Positions 22,296-30,668 of a stretch of 64,000 nucleotides of DNA are shown here, one piece after another (within the stretch, counting starts at the first letter, position 1; each line of letters opens with the position of its first letter). The translations under genes were made by a program, and so were the position numbers. The notes beneath the pieces were generated by a model, which was not told the origin of the DNA, did not search any database, and worked only from the letters and a program-made list of their open reading frames with translations. Source of the stretch: Brevundimonas mediterranea (GTDB taxonomy: Bacteria; Pseudomonadota; Alphaproteobacteria; Caulobacterales; Caulobacteraceae); the NCBI RefSeq assembly GCF_014196125.1, contig NZ_JACIDA010000001.1:806001-870000 (forward strand). Direction: 5' to 3'.

Positions 22296-23462
22296 ATGGT
22301 CAAGATCGACAGCGAGCAGGAGACACTGCTGCTCCAGGCGGGCCAGGCGCTGGCGCGACATGACGCCCGTACAGCCCTGACGTTGCTGGACCGCGCCGAC
22401 GCGTTCGGACGCACGCACAACAGCCTGCTGAACCGGTCCATCGCCTATCGTCTTCTCGGCGACTTCACGGCGGCGATCGGCGTTCTGGACCAGGCGCTTG
22501 AACTCCAGCCCTACGACTTCATGGCGCTCCTGGCCAAGGGCGCCATGGTCGAGAAGATCGCCGGCGCAAAGGCCGCCATTCCCGTCTATCGCGACGCCCT
22601 GAAGATCGCCCCGCCGCGGACCCATATTCCGCCGACGGTGACGGCCCAGATGGACTACGCCGCCCATCTCGTGGACACACACGCCAACGCCCTGCGCGAC
22701 TTCATGCAGGCCGAGGTCGCCGCTCTGAAGGACGGCCTCGACGAAAGCGTTCGCGACCGTTTCGACGAGAGCCTTGAAATCTATGCGGGGCTCAAACAGC
22801 CGGTGAAACAGCAGCCGCTGTTGCTGAACTACCCCCGGCTGCCCGTCATTCCGTTCTACGATCGGACCCTCTTTCCCTGGCTGGCCGAACTGGAGGCGGC
22901 GACCGAGACCATCCAGGCTGAGCTGGAGCCGCTGCTGGAAGAGAGTTTCGACGCCTTCACCCCCTATATCGCCTTCCCAAAAGGCGCCCCGGTCAACCAG
23001 TGGGGCGAGCTGAATCACTCCCGCAAATGGACGTCGCTTTTCCTTTGGAAAAACGGCGAGAAACAGCAGGCGATGTGCGACCGCTGCCCCGACACGACGC
23101 GGATACTGGAAAGCCTGCCGATGGCCCATCAGGACGGCTTCTCGCCCACCGCCGTCTTCTCGGCGCTTCAGCCGCGCACCCATATCCCGCCGCACACCGG
23201 CTCCTCCAACGTCCGGCTGTTGGCCCACCTGCCCCTGCGTCTGCCGGGCAGCGCGCGTTTCCGCGTCGGCAACACCGTGCGGGACTGGAAGATGGGACAG
23301 GCCTGGGTCTTCGACGACACCATTGAGCACGAGGCCTGGAACGACGCCGACGACGTGCGGGTCATCCTGATCTTCGACGTCTGGAACCCCTATCTGACCG
23401 AGCAGGAAAAGCTGCTGATCACGGCCATGATGAAGGCCCAACGCGCCTTCATGCTGGGCTGA
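22296..23462 (+). CDS. TPR-containing aspartyl/asparaginyl beta-hydroxylase
   Basis: 388 residues from ATG 22296, preceded by GGGGGAG; the upstream in-frame TTG would place that site inside the gene. Residues about 10-110 form TPR-like helix pairs (AGQALARHDARTALTLLDRA; SIAYRLLGDFTAAIGVLDQA). The C-terminal half is an AspH-type 2-oxoglutarate/iron dioxygenase: the first histidine is in THIPPHTGSSN, the arginine in NVRLLAHLPL, and the second histidine in DDTIEHEAWN. Bacterial relatives hydroxylate Asp/Asn side chains or peptides; the target is unknown. The gene is convergent with rplA. Confidence 0.88.
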   Translation: MVKIDSEQETLLLQAGQALARHDARTALTLLDRADAFGRTHNSLLNRSIAYRLLGDFTAAIGVLDQALELQPYDFMALLAKGAMVEKIAGAKAAIPVYRDALKIAPPRTHIPPTVTAQMDYAAHLVDTHANALRDFMQAEVAALKDGLDESVRDRFDESLEIYAGLKQPVKQQPLLLNYPRLPVIPFYDRTLFPWLAELEAATETIQAELEPLLEESFDAFTPYIAFPKGAPVNQWGELNHSRKWTSLFLWKNGEKQQAMCDRCPDTTRILESLPMAHQDGFSPTAVFSALQPRTHIPPHTGSSNVRLLAHLPLRLPGSARFRVGNTVRDWKMGQAWVFDDTIEHEAWNDADDVRVILIFDVWNPYLTEQEKLLITAMMKAQRAFMLG

Positions 23463-23475
23463 AGCGGTCAGACAA

Positions 23476-23505
23476 GAAAAAAACGGCGGGGATTGCTCCC
23501 CGCCG
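23476..23505 (-). terminator. Intrinsic terminator of rplK-rplA
   Basis: Perfect 9-bp stem (23484-23492 with 23497-23505), 4-base loop, followed on the minus strand by seven Ts. It lies 36 bases after the rplA stop. Confidence 0.92.
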
Positions 23506-23540
23506 CTCTTCAGTACCGATTGTCTTTCGACGCAGGCGGC

Positions 23541-24230
23541 TTAGGCGCCCAGCGAGGCCGGGTCGACCTTGAAGCCCGGGCCCATCGTGGTCGACAGGCT
23601 GATGCGCTTCACATAGGTGCCCTTGGCGCCGGTCGGCTTGGAACGCACCAGGGCGTCCACGATGGCCTTCACGTTGGCTTCCAGGGCGTCCTGGGTGAAG
23701 GAGACCTTGCCGATGCCGGCGTGGACGATGCCCGCCTTCTCGACCCGGAACTCGACGGCGCCGCCCTTGGCGTCCTTGACGGCCTGGGCGACGTTCGGGG
23801 TCACGGTGCCGACCTTGGGGTTCGGCATCAGGCCGCGCGGGCCCAGCACCTTACCCAGACGGCCGACCAGGGCCATCATGTCCGGCGACGCGATCACGCG
23901 GTCGAACTCCATGAAGCCGCCGGCGATCTTCTCGTACAGATCTTCGGCGCCGACGTGTTCAGCGCCGGCTGCGGTGGCTTCGGCCGCCTTGGCGTCCTTG
24001 GCGAAGACGGCGACGCGAACGTCACGGCCGGTGCCCGACGGCAGGTTGACGACGCCACGGACCTGTTGGTCGGCGTGACGCGGATCGACGCCCAGGTTGA
24101 CCGAGATCTCCAGGGATTCGTCAAACTTGGCCTTGGCGTTTTCCTTGGCCAGCTTGATGGCGTCGGTGAACGGCAGCAGGTCTTGGGTGACGCCGGTGCG
24201 GGCCTTTTGAGCCTTGGTTTGCTTGGCCAT
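23541..24230 (-). CDS. rplA: 50S ribosomal protein L1
   Basis: 229 residues, standard length. The N-terminal [12 protein letters not shown], the [14 protein letters not shown] interdomain segment and the [20 protein letters not shown] signature are all present. It forms the L1 stalk of the large subunit that helps E-site tRNA leave, and often represses its own rplKA message. It follows rplK by three bases. Confidence 0.98.
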   Translation of the reverse strand: MAKQTKAQKARTGVTQDLLPFTDAIKLAKENAKAKFDESLEISVNLGVDPRHADQQVRGVVNLPSGTGRDVRVAVFAKDAKAAEATAAGAEHVGAEDLYEKIAGGFMEFDRVIASPDMMALVGRLGKVLGPRGLMPNPKVGTVTPNVAQAVKDAKGGAVEFRVEKAGIVHAGIGKVSFTQDALEANVKAIVDALVRSKPTGAKGTYVKRISLSTTMGPGFKVDPASLGA

Positions 24231-24233
24231 GGT

Positions 24234-24665
24234 TTAGCCCTCCACCACTTCGAGGCCCATCGCGCGGGCGGAGCCTTCGATGATCTTGGCCGCCGCGTCG
24301 AGGTCGTTGGCGTTCAGATCCTTCATCTTCTTTTCGGCGATCTCGCGCAGTTGCGCCTGCGTGATCTTGCCGGCGACTTCACGGCCGACCAGCTTCGAAC
24401 CCGACTTCAGGCCCGTGGCCTGCTTCAGGTACCAGGTCGCCGGCGGCGTCTTGGTGATGAAGGTGAACGACTTGTCCTGATAGACGGTGATCACGGTCGG
24501 AAGCGGGGTGCCCTTGGCTTCCTTCTCGGTGCGCGCGTTGAACTCCTTGCAGAAGCCCATGATGTTCACGCCGCGTTGACCCAGAGCCGGGCCGATCGGG
24601 GGCGAAGGCGTGGCCGAACCGGCCGGCACTTGCAGCTTGATATAGCCGAGAATCTTCTTGGCCAT
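24234..24665 (-). CDS. rplK: 50S ribosomal protein L11
   Basis: 143 residues. The N-terminal [20 protein letters not shown] proline-rich switch that contacts release and elongation factors, and the C-terminal rRNA-binding [13 protein letters not shown] end, identify it. It is the base of the stalk and is required for the stringent response. It is in an operon with rplA; a terminator upstream separates it from nusG, so it needs its own promoter in the 243-base gap. Confidence 0.98.
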   Translation of the reverse strand: MAKKILGYIKLQVPAGSATPSPPIGPALGQRGVNIMGFCKEFNARTEKEAKGTPLPTVITVYQDKSFTFITKTPPATWYLKQATGLKSGSKLVGREVAGKITQAQLREIAEKKMKDLNANDLDAAAKIIEGSARAMGLEVVEG

Positions 24666-24854
24666 TGGTCTCTCCTATGAATGACCCGACGACTTAACGG
24701 CGGGCCGGTGAGCCGTGGTGCGGCATGGCTGCCTCCCACGGATTTGACGCTCCACGAGCCGAGGCCTGTCGAGCGAAGGCGCGCGTGTAACAGAGGGGGG
24801 GCGGAAAGGCAACGCCACCTCCCCGTGAGGAAAGGCGCATGAGGAGGCGAAACG

Positions 24855-24884
24855 AAAAAAGCCGCGCCCTTTCGGACGCGGCTT
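24855..24884 (-). terminator. Intrinsic terminator of secE-nusG
   Basis: An 11-bp stem with one mismatch (24859-24869 with 24874-24884) and a 4-base loop, followed on the minus strand by TTTTTT. It begins about 25 bases beyond the nusG stop. Confidence 0.88.
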
Positions 24885-24908
24885 CAAATCTCAAAAGGCG
24901 CCTGAGCG

Positions 24909-25484
24909 TCAGCCGGCGACCTTTTCCACCTGGGCGTATTCCAGTTCGACCGGCGTGGCGCGACCGAAGATCGACACGGCGACGCGCAGGCGAGCCTGTT
25001 CCTCGTCCACGCTCTCGACCGAACCGTCGAAGCTGGCGAACGGACCGTCGATGACCTTGACCTTCTCGCCGATGTCGAAGCGGATCGTGGGCTTCGGACG
25101 TTCGACGCCCTCTTCCACCTGGCCGATGATGTTCTGAACTTCACGTTCCGAGACCGGCAGGGGCTTGGTGCCGCCGGCGGCGCCCAGGAAGCCCGTGACC
25201 TTCGGGGTGTTCTTGACCAGGTGATAGGCTTGGTCGGTCATTTCCATCTTCACCAGCACATAGCCGGGGAAGAATTTGCGTTCCGAGTTCACCTTGCGGC
25301 CACGACGGATCTCAACGACGTCCTCGGTCGGAACCAGGATTTCGGAGAAGGCGTCTTCCAGACCCTGCTGCTTGGCCTGATCACGCACCTGTTCAGCGAC
25401 CTTCTTTTCGAAGTTCGAATAGGCGTTGACGATATACCACTTGTGGCGGGGATTGGCGGGCTTTGCGGGCGCTGCATCGGTCAT
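24909..25484 (-). CDS. nusG: Transcription termination/antitermination protein NusG
   Basis: 191 residues from ATG 25484 (MTDAAPAKPANPRHKWYIVNAYS). The NGN domain includes FEKKVAEQV and FFPGYVLVKMEMTDQAYHLV; the C-terminal KOW domain holds DIGEKVKVIDGPFASFDGSV. NusG binds the RNA polymerase clamp, increases processivity, and links to Rho or the ribosome. It lies 13 bases downstream of secE, the universal context. Confidence 0.97.
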   Translation of the reverse strand: MTDAAPAKPANPRHKWYIVNAYSNFEKKVAEQVRDQAKQQGLEDAFSEILVPTEDVVEIRRGRKVNSERKFFPGYVLVKMEMTDQAYHLVKNTPKVTGFLGAAGGTKPLPVSEREVQNIIGQVEEGVERPKPTIRFDIGEKVKVIDGPFASFDGSVESVDEEQARLRVAVSIFGRATPVELEYAQVEKVAG

Positions 25485-25497
25485 GGGCGCGTCTTTC

Positions 25498-25797
25498 TCA
25501 GGATCCGAGAGCGATGATGTAGCGGAAGGCGAAACCAAGACCGGTGTCGACCACCCAGAAGAAGATCGCGGCGATGACCACCATGATGAAGACCATCACC
25601 GAGGTGATCCAGGTCTCTTTGCGGCTGGGCCACACGATCTTGCGGCCCTCCGCCATGACCTGCTTGTAGAAGTCGCTGGGGTTGGTGCGCGGCTTCTTGG
25701 GCGCGGGCGCATCAATGGTGATGGCGGCGGCGGCCGCAGCAGTCTGGGGCTTTGCGCCCGCCTGGGGCCGCTTGCCGGGAGATTTGGCCTTGGCCAT
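25498..25797 (-). CDS. secE: Preprotein translocase subunit SecE
   Basis: 99 residues from ATG 25797. A variable Ala/Pro/Lys-rich N-terminus is followed by the amphipathic FYKQVMAEGRKIVWPSRKET helix and one transmembrane helix (about residues 67-88). SecE clamps SecY in the translocon. It is the single-helix type usual outside enterobacteria. tRNA-Trp lies 70 bases upstream, as in many bacteria. Confidence 0.96.
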   Translation of the reverse strand: MAKAKSPGKRPQAGAKPQTAAAAAAITIDAPAPKKPRTNPSDFYKQVMAEGRKIVWPSRKETWITSVMVFIMVVIAAIFFWVVDTGLGFAFRYIIALGS

Positions 25798-25867
25798 CAG
25801 TTGCTCTTCACACAATTGTTCCTGTCGCCCCAGATGGGAAGTCCCATCCGGAAGCGACAGGGGGGAT

Positions 25868-25943
25868 TGGCAGGAGTTGGGGGACTCGAACCCACGACCC
25901 CCGGTTTTGGAGACCGGTGCTCTACCAGCTGAGCTAAACTCCT
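25868..25943 (-). tRNA. tRNA-Trp (CCA anticodon)
   Basis: 76 bases including an encoded 3' CCA (25868-25870). The acceptor arms AGGAGTT/AACTCCT pair perfectly, the D-loop has AGCTCAGCTGGTAGAGC, the anticodon CCA is at 25908-25910 flanked by the usual T33 and A37, and the T-loop reads GGTTCGAGTCC. It reads UGG codons. Confidence 0.98.
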
Positions 25944-26038
25944 AGACAATCGCGCGAACCCTCGGGTCCGTGCGTTCGCCAGAGGGGGGCGTATGCCCGA
26001 CGCCGCCCGTCATTTCAAGGGCGATGTGACACTTGCGA

Positions 26039-27373
26039 CTAGTCTTCCAGATGCGCGGCAATGGCGGCCCGTTCGTCCTGGGCCTGGATCAGTTCCTTGA
26101 AGATCAGCTTGTCGATGCGGCGGTCGTCCATATCGACGACCTCGACCTCGAATCGGCCGACCTGCACCACCTCCCCTTCATCCGGCACGCGTGACAGCTG
26201 GTGCAGAATCAGACCGGCGACGGTGTGGAAGCCTTCATGCTCGCCGAAGTCCTCGCCCAGAGTATCGGCTAGTTCGTCCAGATCGGTCTGGCCGTCGACC
26301 AGCCAGCTGCCGTCGGCGCGCTGATGAATCCAGGCCTGTTCCTCGTCGTGACCCTCGTTGAAGTCGCCGGCGATCATTTCCAGGATGTCGGTCGCGGTCA
26401 CCACGCCTTCGAAGGCGCCGTATTCGTCGACGATAAAGGCCATGTGGATGCGCGACCCCTTCAGGATCTCCAGCGCCTTCAGGACCGATGTCGATTGCGG
26501 AATAAAGGCCGGTTCGGCGACCAGCGGTTCGACATCGAACTTGCCGTCGGTCAGCAGGGCGTCCAGCAGGTCCTTCTTGTGGACCACGCCCAGCGGATTA
26601 TCGACGTCGCTTTCGCGCGCCACCACGATCCGTGAATAGGGGCAGGTCCGGATTTCCTCGCGCAGCACCGACTCCGGGTCATCCAGGGCGATCCAGAAGA
26701 CTTCGTGGCGCGGCGTCATGGCGACGCGAACAGGCCGGTCGCCCAAGCGCAGGATCTCTTCGATCATCACCTGTTCTTCGGGCTCGATCAGGCCGGCGGA
26801 AGTGCCCTCGGCCAGTATGGTGGCCACCTCTTCCTGGGTGACGTCGGAGCCGTCGCGGTCCTTGACCCCCATCAGTTTGAGGATGCCCGAGGTCGAAGCC
26901 GTCAGCAGCAGCACGAACGGCTTAAGCGCGATCGCCAGGGTCGAGATCGGCGGCGCCATCTTGGCCGCAATGGTCTCAGGGAAGATCAGGGCCAGTCGCT
27001 TGGGCACCAGTTCGCCGACGATCAGCGAGATATAGGTGATGCAGACCACGACCAGGGCCGTGGAGAAGATTTCAGTATAGGCGGCCAGCGCCGGAAAACT
27101 GGTCTCGAGGATCCGGTCCAACTCGCCTGCGATGGTCGCCTGGCCGTAGGCGCCCGCCAGAATGCCGATCAGGGTGATGCCGACCTGGACCGCCGACAGG
27201 AACTGTGTCGGTTCCTCGGCCAGTTTCAGCGCCTTGCGCGCCCCGCGATCCCCCTTCTCCGCCCGGCTCTGAAGCTTGGATCTCCGGGAGGAAACGACCG
27301 CCAACTCGGTCATGGCGAACAGGCCGTTGAGCACCACCAGGAGCAGAACGACGACAATAGCGATGAGTAACAT
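26039..27373 (-). CDS. CNNM/CBS-domain transporter-associated protein (CorC/HlyC family)
   Basis: 444 residues. The N-terminal CNNM (DUF21) membrane domain, about residues 1-190, includes the NGLFAMTELAVVSSRRSKL and VGELVPKRLAL motifs. It is followed by a CBS pair (about 210-330, MTPRHEVFWIALDD and FIVDEYGAFEGVVTATDILE) and a C-terminal CorC_HlyC domain (VDGQTDLDELADTLGED, then the TVAGLILHQL stretch). These proteins act in Mg2+ (or Na+/Mg2+) export and are often mislabelled haemolysins. It is transcribed alone, after tRNA-Trp in opposite genomic order. Confidence 0.9.
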   Translation of the reverse strand: MLLIAIVVVLLLVVLNGLFAMTELAVVSSRRSKLQSRAEKGDRGARKALKLAEEPTQFLSAVQVGITLIGILAGAYGQATIAGELDRILETSFPALAAYTEIFSTALVVVCITYISLIVGELVPKRLALIFPETIAAKMAPPISTLAIALKPFVLLLTASTSGILKLMGVKDRDGSDVTQEEVATILAEGTSAGLIEPEEQVMIEEILRLGDRPVRVAMTPRHEVFWIALDDPESVLREEIRTCPYSRIVVARESDVDNPLGVVHKKDLLDALLTDGKFDVEPLVAEPAFIPQSTSVLKALEILKGSRIHMAFIVDEYGAFEGVVTATDILEMIAGDFNEGHDEEQAWIHQRADGSWLVDGQTDLDELADTLGEDFGEHEGFHTVAGLILHQLSRVPDEGEVVQVGRFEVEVVDMDDRRIDKLIFKELIQAQDERAAIAAHLED

Positions 27374-27468
27374 CTAGGGGTTTTTGGAGACCAACGCGGC
27401 GCAACAGACGGCGTCCGCGCAAAGACATTAGAGCACGGCGCTGCTTTACGCCACGCTTTCCTTGCGCG

Positions 27469-27603
27469 TCAGCCCGCCCGGCCCGCCTCGACCGAGCCAT
27501 AGGCGCCGGAAACCGGGCGTCCGTTCGCGTCATATTGCGACGCGCAGGCGCACATGCCGAGCACGGTGCCGATAAACAGTCCGATATGAATCGCGCGCCG
27601 CAT
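27469..27603 (-). CDS. Small lipoprotein, unknown function
   Basis: 44 residues, too short for most gene callers. The sequence starts MRRAIHIGLFIGTVLGMC: two arginines, a hydrophobic core and a lipobox-like LGMC or MCAC, then a 25-residue mature part (SQYDANGRPVSGAYGSVEAG). An in-frame ATG twelve codons upstream (27639) is also possible. No clear ribosome site marks either start. It looks like a species of small entericidin- or YgdI-like lipoprotein but I do not recognise a family. The rest of the 367-base gap (27374-27740) holds only promoters for the flanking genes. Confidence 0.55.
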   Translation of the reverse strand: MRRAIHIGLFIGTVLGMCACASQYDANGRPVSGAYGSVEAGRAG

Positions 27604-27740
27604 CGTGGTTACCAATCGCTTAACGTCGACGACAGACATAAACGATCACTTAACTTTCCGGCAAGCCGGCGCCCCGCTCAGGGGAAAATCGCACCCTGGT
27701 TTCCCTCCCCTTCCGCGTGCCGGACGTCTAAGAGAAAGCT

Positions 27741-28373
27741 ATGCAGACCCTGGACCACCTCGACGCCTTGCCTGCGGGCGCCCTGTCGTCGCCGGCCGCC
27801 CAGCGCAACGCCGCCTTCATCCTGGACGTGTTGCGGACGCATCTGCCGGCGCGGGGGCGGGTGCTGGAGATTGCGGCCGGATCAGGTGACCACGCCCTGA
27901 CCTTCGCCTCGGCCCTGCCCGGCCTGGACTGGACGCCCAGCGATCCCAGCCCCGAGGCGCGTGACAGCCTTTCGGCCTGGCGGCGGACCGGTCCCTCCAA
28001 CCTGCGCCCGCCGCTGGCGGTGGACGCCGCCGATCCGACGACCTGGCCGCAAGACCGGTTCGACGTCGTCTATTGTGCGAACATGACGCACATCAGCCCC
28101 TGGTCGGCGACCGAGGGGCTGATGGATCTGGCCGGTCGCGTCTTGCGACGCCCCGGCGGTCTGGTGGTTCTATATGGCCCCTATCGAGAGGCCGAGGTTC
28201 CGCTGGCGCCCTCGAACGCGACCTTCGACGAGAGTCTGAAGGCGCGAAACCCGGCCTGGGGCCTGCGAAACCGCGAGGCGGTCGAGACCCTGGCCCGGTC
28301 GCATGGCCTTGCGGCCACGCGCCGAGTCCCGATGCCGTCGAACAACCTGAGCCTGTTGTTCAGAAGCGTCTGA
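27741..28373 (+). CDS. DUF938 SAM-dependent methyltransferase
   Basis: 210 residues. It opens with a conserved SSPAAQRNAAFILDVLRTHL, followed by SAM motif I VLEIAAGSGDHALTFASALP near residue 42, then DVVYCANMTHISPWSATEGL and the LYGPYREAEVPLAPSN segment, all typical of DUF938. The substrate is unknown. AGAGAAAG precedes ATG 27741. It converges with the next gene, stop to stop. Confidence 0.88.
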   Translation: MQTLDHLDALPAGALSSPAAQRNAAFILDVLRTHLPARGRVLEIAAGSGDHALTFASALPGLDWTPSDPSPEARDSLSAWRRTGPSNLRPPLAVDAADPTTWPQDRFDVVYCANMTHISPWSATEGLMDLAGRVLRRPGGLVVLYGPYREAEVPLAPSNATFDESLKARNPAWGLRNREAVETLARSHGLAATRRVPMPSNNLSLLFRSV

Positions 28374-28862
28374 TCAGAGCGCGCTGACGGCGGCCGACAG
28401 CTGGGCGCGTTCGTTCAGCAAGGTCGTCTTGCCGTCCTTGAACAGGGCGCCCTGGGCCTCCGCCGTCACGCCGAAGCTTTCTGCCGCAACCGCGACGCCG
28501 TCGGCGAAGGCGATGACCAGCAGATCATGGGCGCGCGCCAGGTCGATCAGCGATCGCACGGCGGCCAGGCCGGCCTCATCCTGGGACCCGCCGGGCACGA
28601 CCAAACCCTTCAGACGGCCTTCGACGATGTCAGTCGCCGTCGCCGTCGCCAGAACGGTCACGCCGCCGGTGATCAGGCTGGCGTCGCCGGTCGAGATGGG
28701 CGCCAGGCCCACGCCTTCGGCCCGCAGCGCCCCTTCGACGTCGCCCAGTTCGCCGAATTCCATGTCACGTCGCATCACCAGTCCCATGCGCAGCCGGGTC
28801 GGAACGGGACGGTTGTAACCAGTGCGACGGGGTCCGGAGGAAGATTTGCTTTGAGCGTACAA
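28374..28862 (-). CDS. Degenerate DJ-1/PfpI-like protein with TTG start
   Basis: 162 residues from TTG 28862, a start supported by AAGGAG five bases upstream and no good ATG nearby. The middle resembles a small GATase-1/DJ-1 domain (LKGLVVPGGSQDEAGLAAV, then LLVIAFADGVAVAAESFGV), but the position where the nucleophile cysteine should sit reads FADG, so the canonical cysteine chemistry is absent. The first 25 residues are polar and Ser/Arg-rich. It might bind rather than convert a ligand. I hold the family call loosely. Confidence 0.65.
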   Translation of the reverse strand: MYAQSKSSSGPRRTGYNRPVPTRLRMGLVMRRDMEFGELGDVEGALRAEGVGLAPISTGDASLITGGVTVLATATATDIVEGRLKGLVVPGGSQDEAGLAAVRSLIDLARAHDLLVIAFADGVAVAAESFGVTAEAQGALFKDGKTTLLNERAQLSAAVSAL

Positions 28863-29140
28863 GACGTCTCCTTATAGGGTTTCAATAGAGATCGAGATTC
28901 TGCGGCGGAGGCCGCCGAACCATCGACACGAATAACCAGAAAACGAAAATCGACGGGTCCGACGCTGGCCGTCCCGCACTCTGGATCGTTTGTGGAATGC
29001 CGCCTGATATAGTGAAAACAGCGCCGATATCAACCGTGCCGGATCCGGGTTCGGCGCATCGTGATCATGCCGTCCTGGATCGGCTTGCTTACACGCCCGC
29101 CCAGCCCTAGACAGCGCCATTGATTGAGCGACGGAATCCG

Positions 29141-29920
29141 ATGGCCTTCACCCGCACCTATGACGGCGACGAACCCGTCCGCGTGAACAAATGGCTGGGC
29201 CAGACCGGCGTCTGTTCACGCCGCGAGGCTGAGAGCCTGATCGCCGAAGGTCTGGTGTCCATCGACGGCGAGACCATCAGCGACGCCGGCCGCAAGATCG
29301 AGCCGGGCCAGACGCTGACGCTGAACGACACGGCCCAGCAAGCCTTGGCCTCGGGCATGACCCTGGTTCTGCACAAGCCGGTCGGCTACGTTTCGGGCCA
29401 GCCGGATCCCGGCAAGATTCCCGCCGTGCGCCTGCTGAAGACCCCCAACCGCATCGGCGAGGGCGAGACCCCCGCCCGCGACGCCTCCCTGCCCCCCATC
29501 GGCCGGCTGGACGAGGATTCACGCGGCCTGTTGCTGCTGTCGTCGGACGGGGTCGTGGCCAAGGCGGTGATCGGGCCGGCGTCCGAACTCGACAAGGAAT
29601 ATCTGGTCGTCGTCGATGGCGTGATCACCGAGGGCAAGCTCAGCCGCCTGCGCCACGGACTTGTGCTGAACGACAAACCGCTCAAGCCCGCCCGCGTCAC
29701 CCAGATCGAGCCGCAACGCCTGCGCTTCGTCCTGACCGAGGGCAAGTACCGCCAGATCCGCCGCATGTGCGAGCTGGTCGGGCTGGAGGTCGTGGACCTG
29801 TACCGCATCCGCATCGGCCCGCTAGAGATCGGCGACCTGCCAGAGGGCCGCTGGCGTCACCTCACCGATCAGGAACGCACGGCGCTGATCACCGCCTCGA
29901 CGGCTAGTCCAACGCCCTGA
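29141..29920 (+). CDS. RsuA/RluB/E/F-family pseudouridine synthase (RluF-like)
   Basis: 259 residues from ATG 29141. An S4 RNA-binding domain is at residues 14-60 (VNKWLGQTGVCSRREAESLI). The catalytic domain has D124 in GRLDEDSRGLLLL, the nucleophilic aspartate that attacks uridine C1', and the GKYRQIRRMCELVGLEV helix characteristic of the group. The SRREAES, EDS and late GRWRHLTDQE matches favour RluF (23S rRNA U2604) over RsuA or RluB, but that is a judgement. Its 3' end overlaps the convergent ATP12 gene by 17 bases. Confidence 0.88.
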   Translation: MAFTRTYDGDEPVRVNKWLGQTGVCSRREAESLIAEGLVSIDGETISDAGRKIEPGQTLTLNDTAQQALASGMTLVLHKPVGYVSGQPDPGKIPAVRLLKTPNRIGEGETPARDASLPPIGRLDEDSRGLLLLSSDGVVAKAVIGPASELDKEYLVVVDGVITEGKLSRLRHGLVLNDKPLKPARVTQIEPQRLRFVLTEGKYRQIRRMCELVGLEVVDLYRIRIGPLEIGDLPEGRWRHLTDQERTALITASTASPTP

Positions 29921-30668
29921 ACCACCGGTCCAGCAGTTCCGCCTCGGCGCGGCGGGCTTCAGTACGTTCGGCGGCTTCCGCATCCACGCCCCACTGTTCT
30001 TCCTGAAACAGCTCGTCGATCCGCGACAGGTCGAACGCCGCGCCGCCCTCCAGCGCCCCCTGCTCCACCGCCAGGGCCAGAACCGCCGACCCCAGCAACG
30101 GCACAGCCGTCGCCAGACCCGTCAGGCGGAAATCATCCATCGCCAGGGCATGCGCCTTCACCCGCGCGATGGCCTCGGGCGACTGCGGTCGATGCACGAT
30201 GCCCGCGACAGGCTCCAGCGCCACCCCCATCTCGCGCGCCGCCCAGTCCCGCCACGGCCCCCATTCGCGCTGCTGCCGCTCGACCAGCGGCGTCGGATGT
30301 TCGGCCAGATAACAGACCACGTCAGACCCAGCGTAGGCGGCGATCTCGTCCGCCACCGGCTCACGCGCCTGCCCGATACGGTCGATGGCGGTCGAGGCCA
30401 GCCGCGTCGCCGGCATGGTCGAAGGTTCGACGACCTGGCCCTGCGCCGCCCATTCCTCGGCGACCAACTGTGCGGCGGCCTCCGTCGGAAGCACCAGCGG
30501 CGCCTTGGCCGGCGTCTTGGGCGTCCGCCCGTCCAGCAGCACGGCCCAGCCGCCCTCGCTGTGCGGCCCGACCGACACGGTTTTCCAGAAGCTACGCACC
30601 GCCTCCTCGGTCTCGCGAAACCCCTTGCGGGCGGCGACCATGGGATCGAGCGGGGGAATATGGCTCAT
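29904..30668 (-). CDS. ATP12 family F1-ATPase assembly chaperone
   Basis: 254 residues. FWKTVSVGPHSEGGWAVLLDGRTPKTPAKAPL, read in two parts at residues 27-58, then a TRLASTAIDRI segment and the RQQREWGPWRDWA stretch, match ATP12, which helps assemble the F1 alpha subunit in mitochondria and alphaproteobacteria. Its start ATG overlaps the rluC-like stop by four bases (ATGA), so it ends a crcB-rluC-atp12 operon; other alphaproteobacteria show the same RluC-ATP12 neighbours. Confidence 0.9.
   Translation of the reverse strand: MSHIPPLDPMVAARKGFRETEEAVRSFWKTVSVGPHSEGGWAVLLDGRTPKTPAKAPLVLPTEAAAQLVAEEWAAQGQVVEPSTMPATRLASTAIDRIGQAREPVADEIAAYAGSDVVCYLAEHPTPLVERQQREWGPWRDWAAREMGVALEPVAGIVHRPQSPEAIARVKAHALAMDDFRLTGLATAVPLLGSAVLALAVEQGALEGGAAFDLSRIDELFQEEQWGVDAEAAERTEARRAEAELLDRWFRALD

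Noticed and set aside
19248..23462. Genomic island with integration scars
   Set aside because: No integrase, direct repeats or tRNA target at its ends; base composition looks like the rest of the chromosome.
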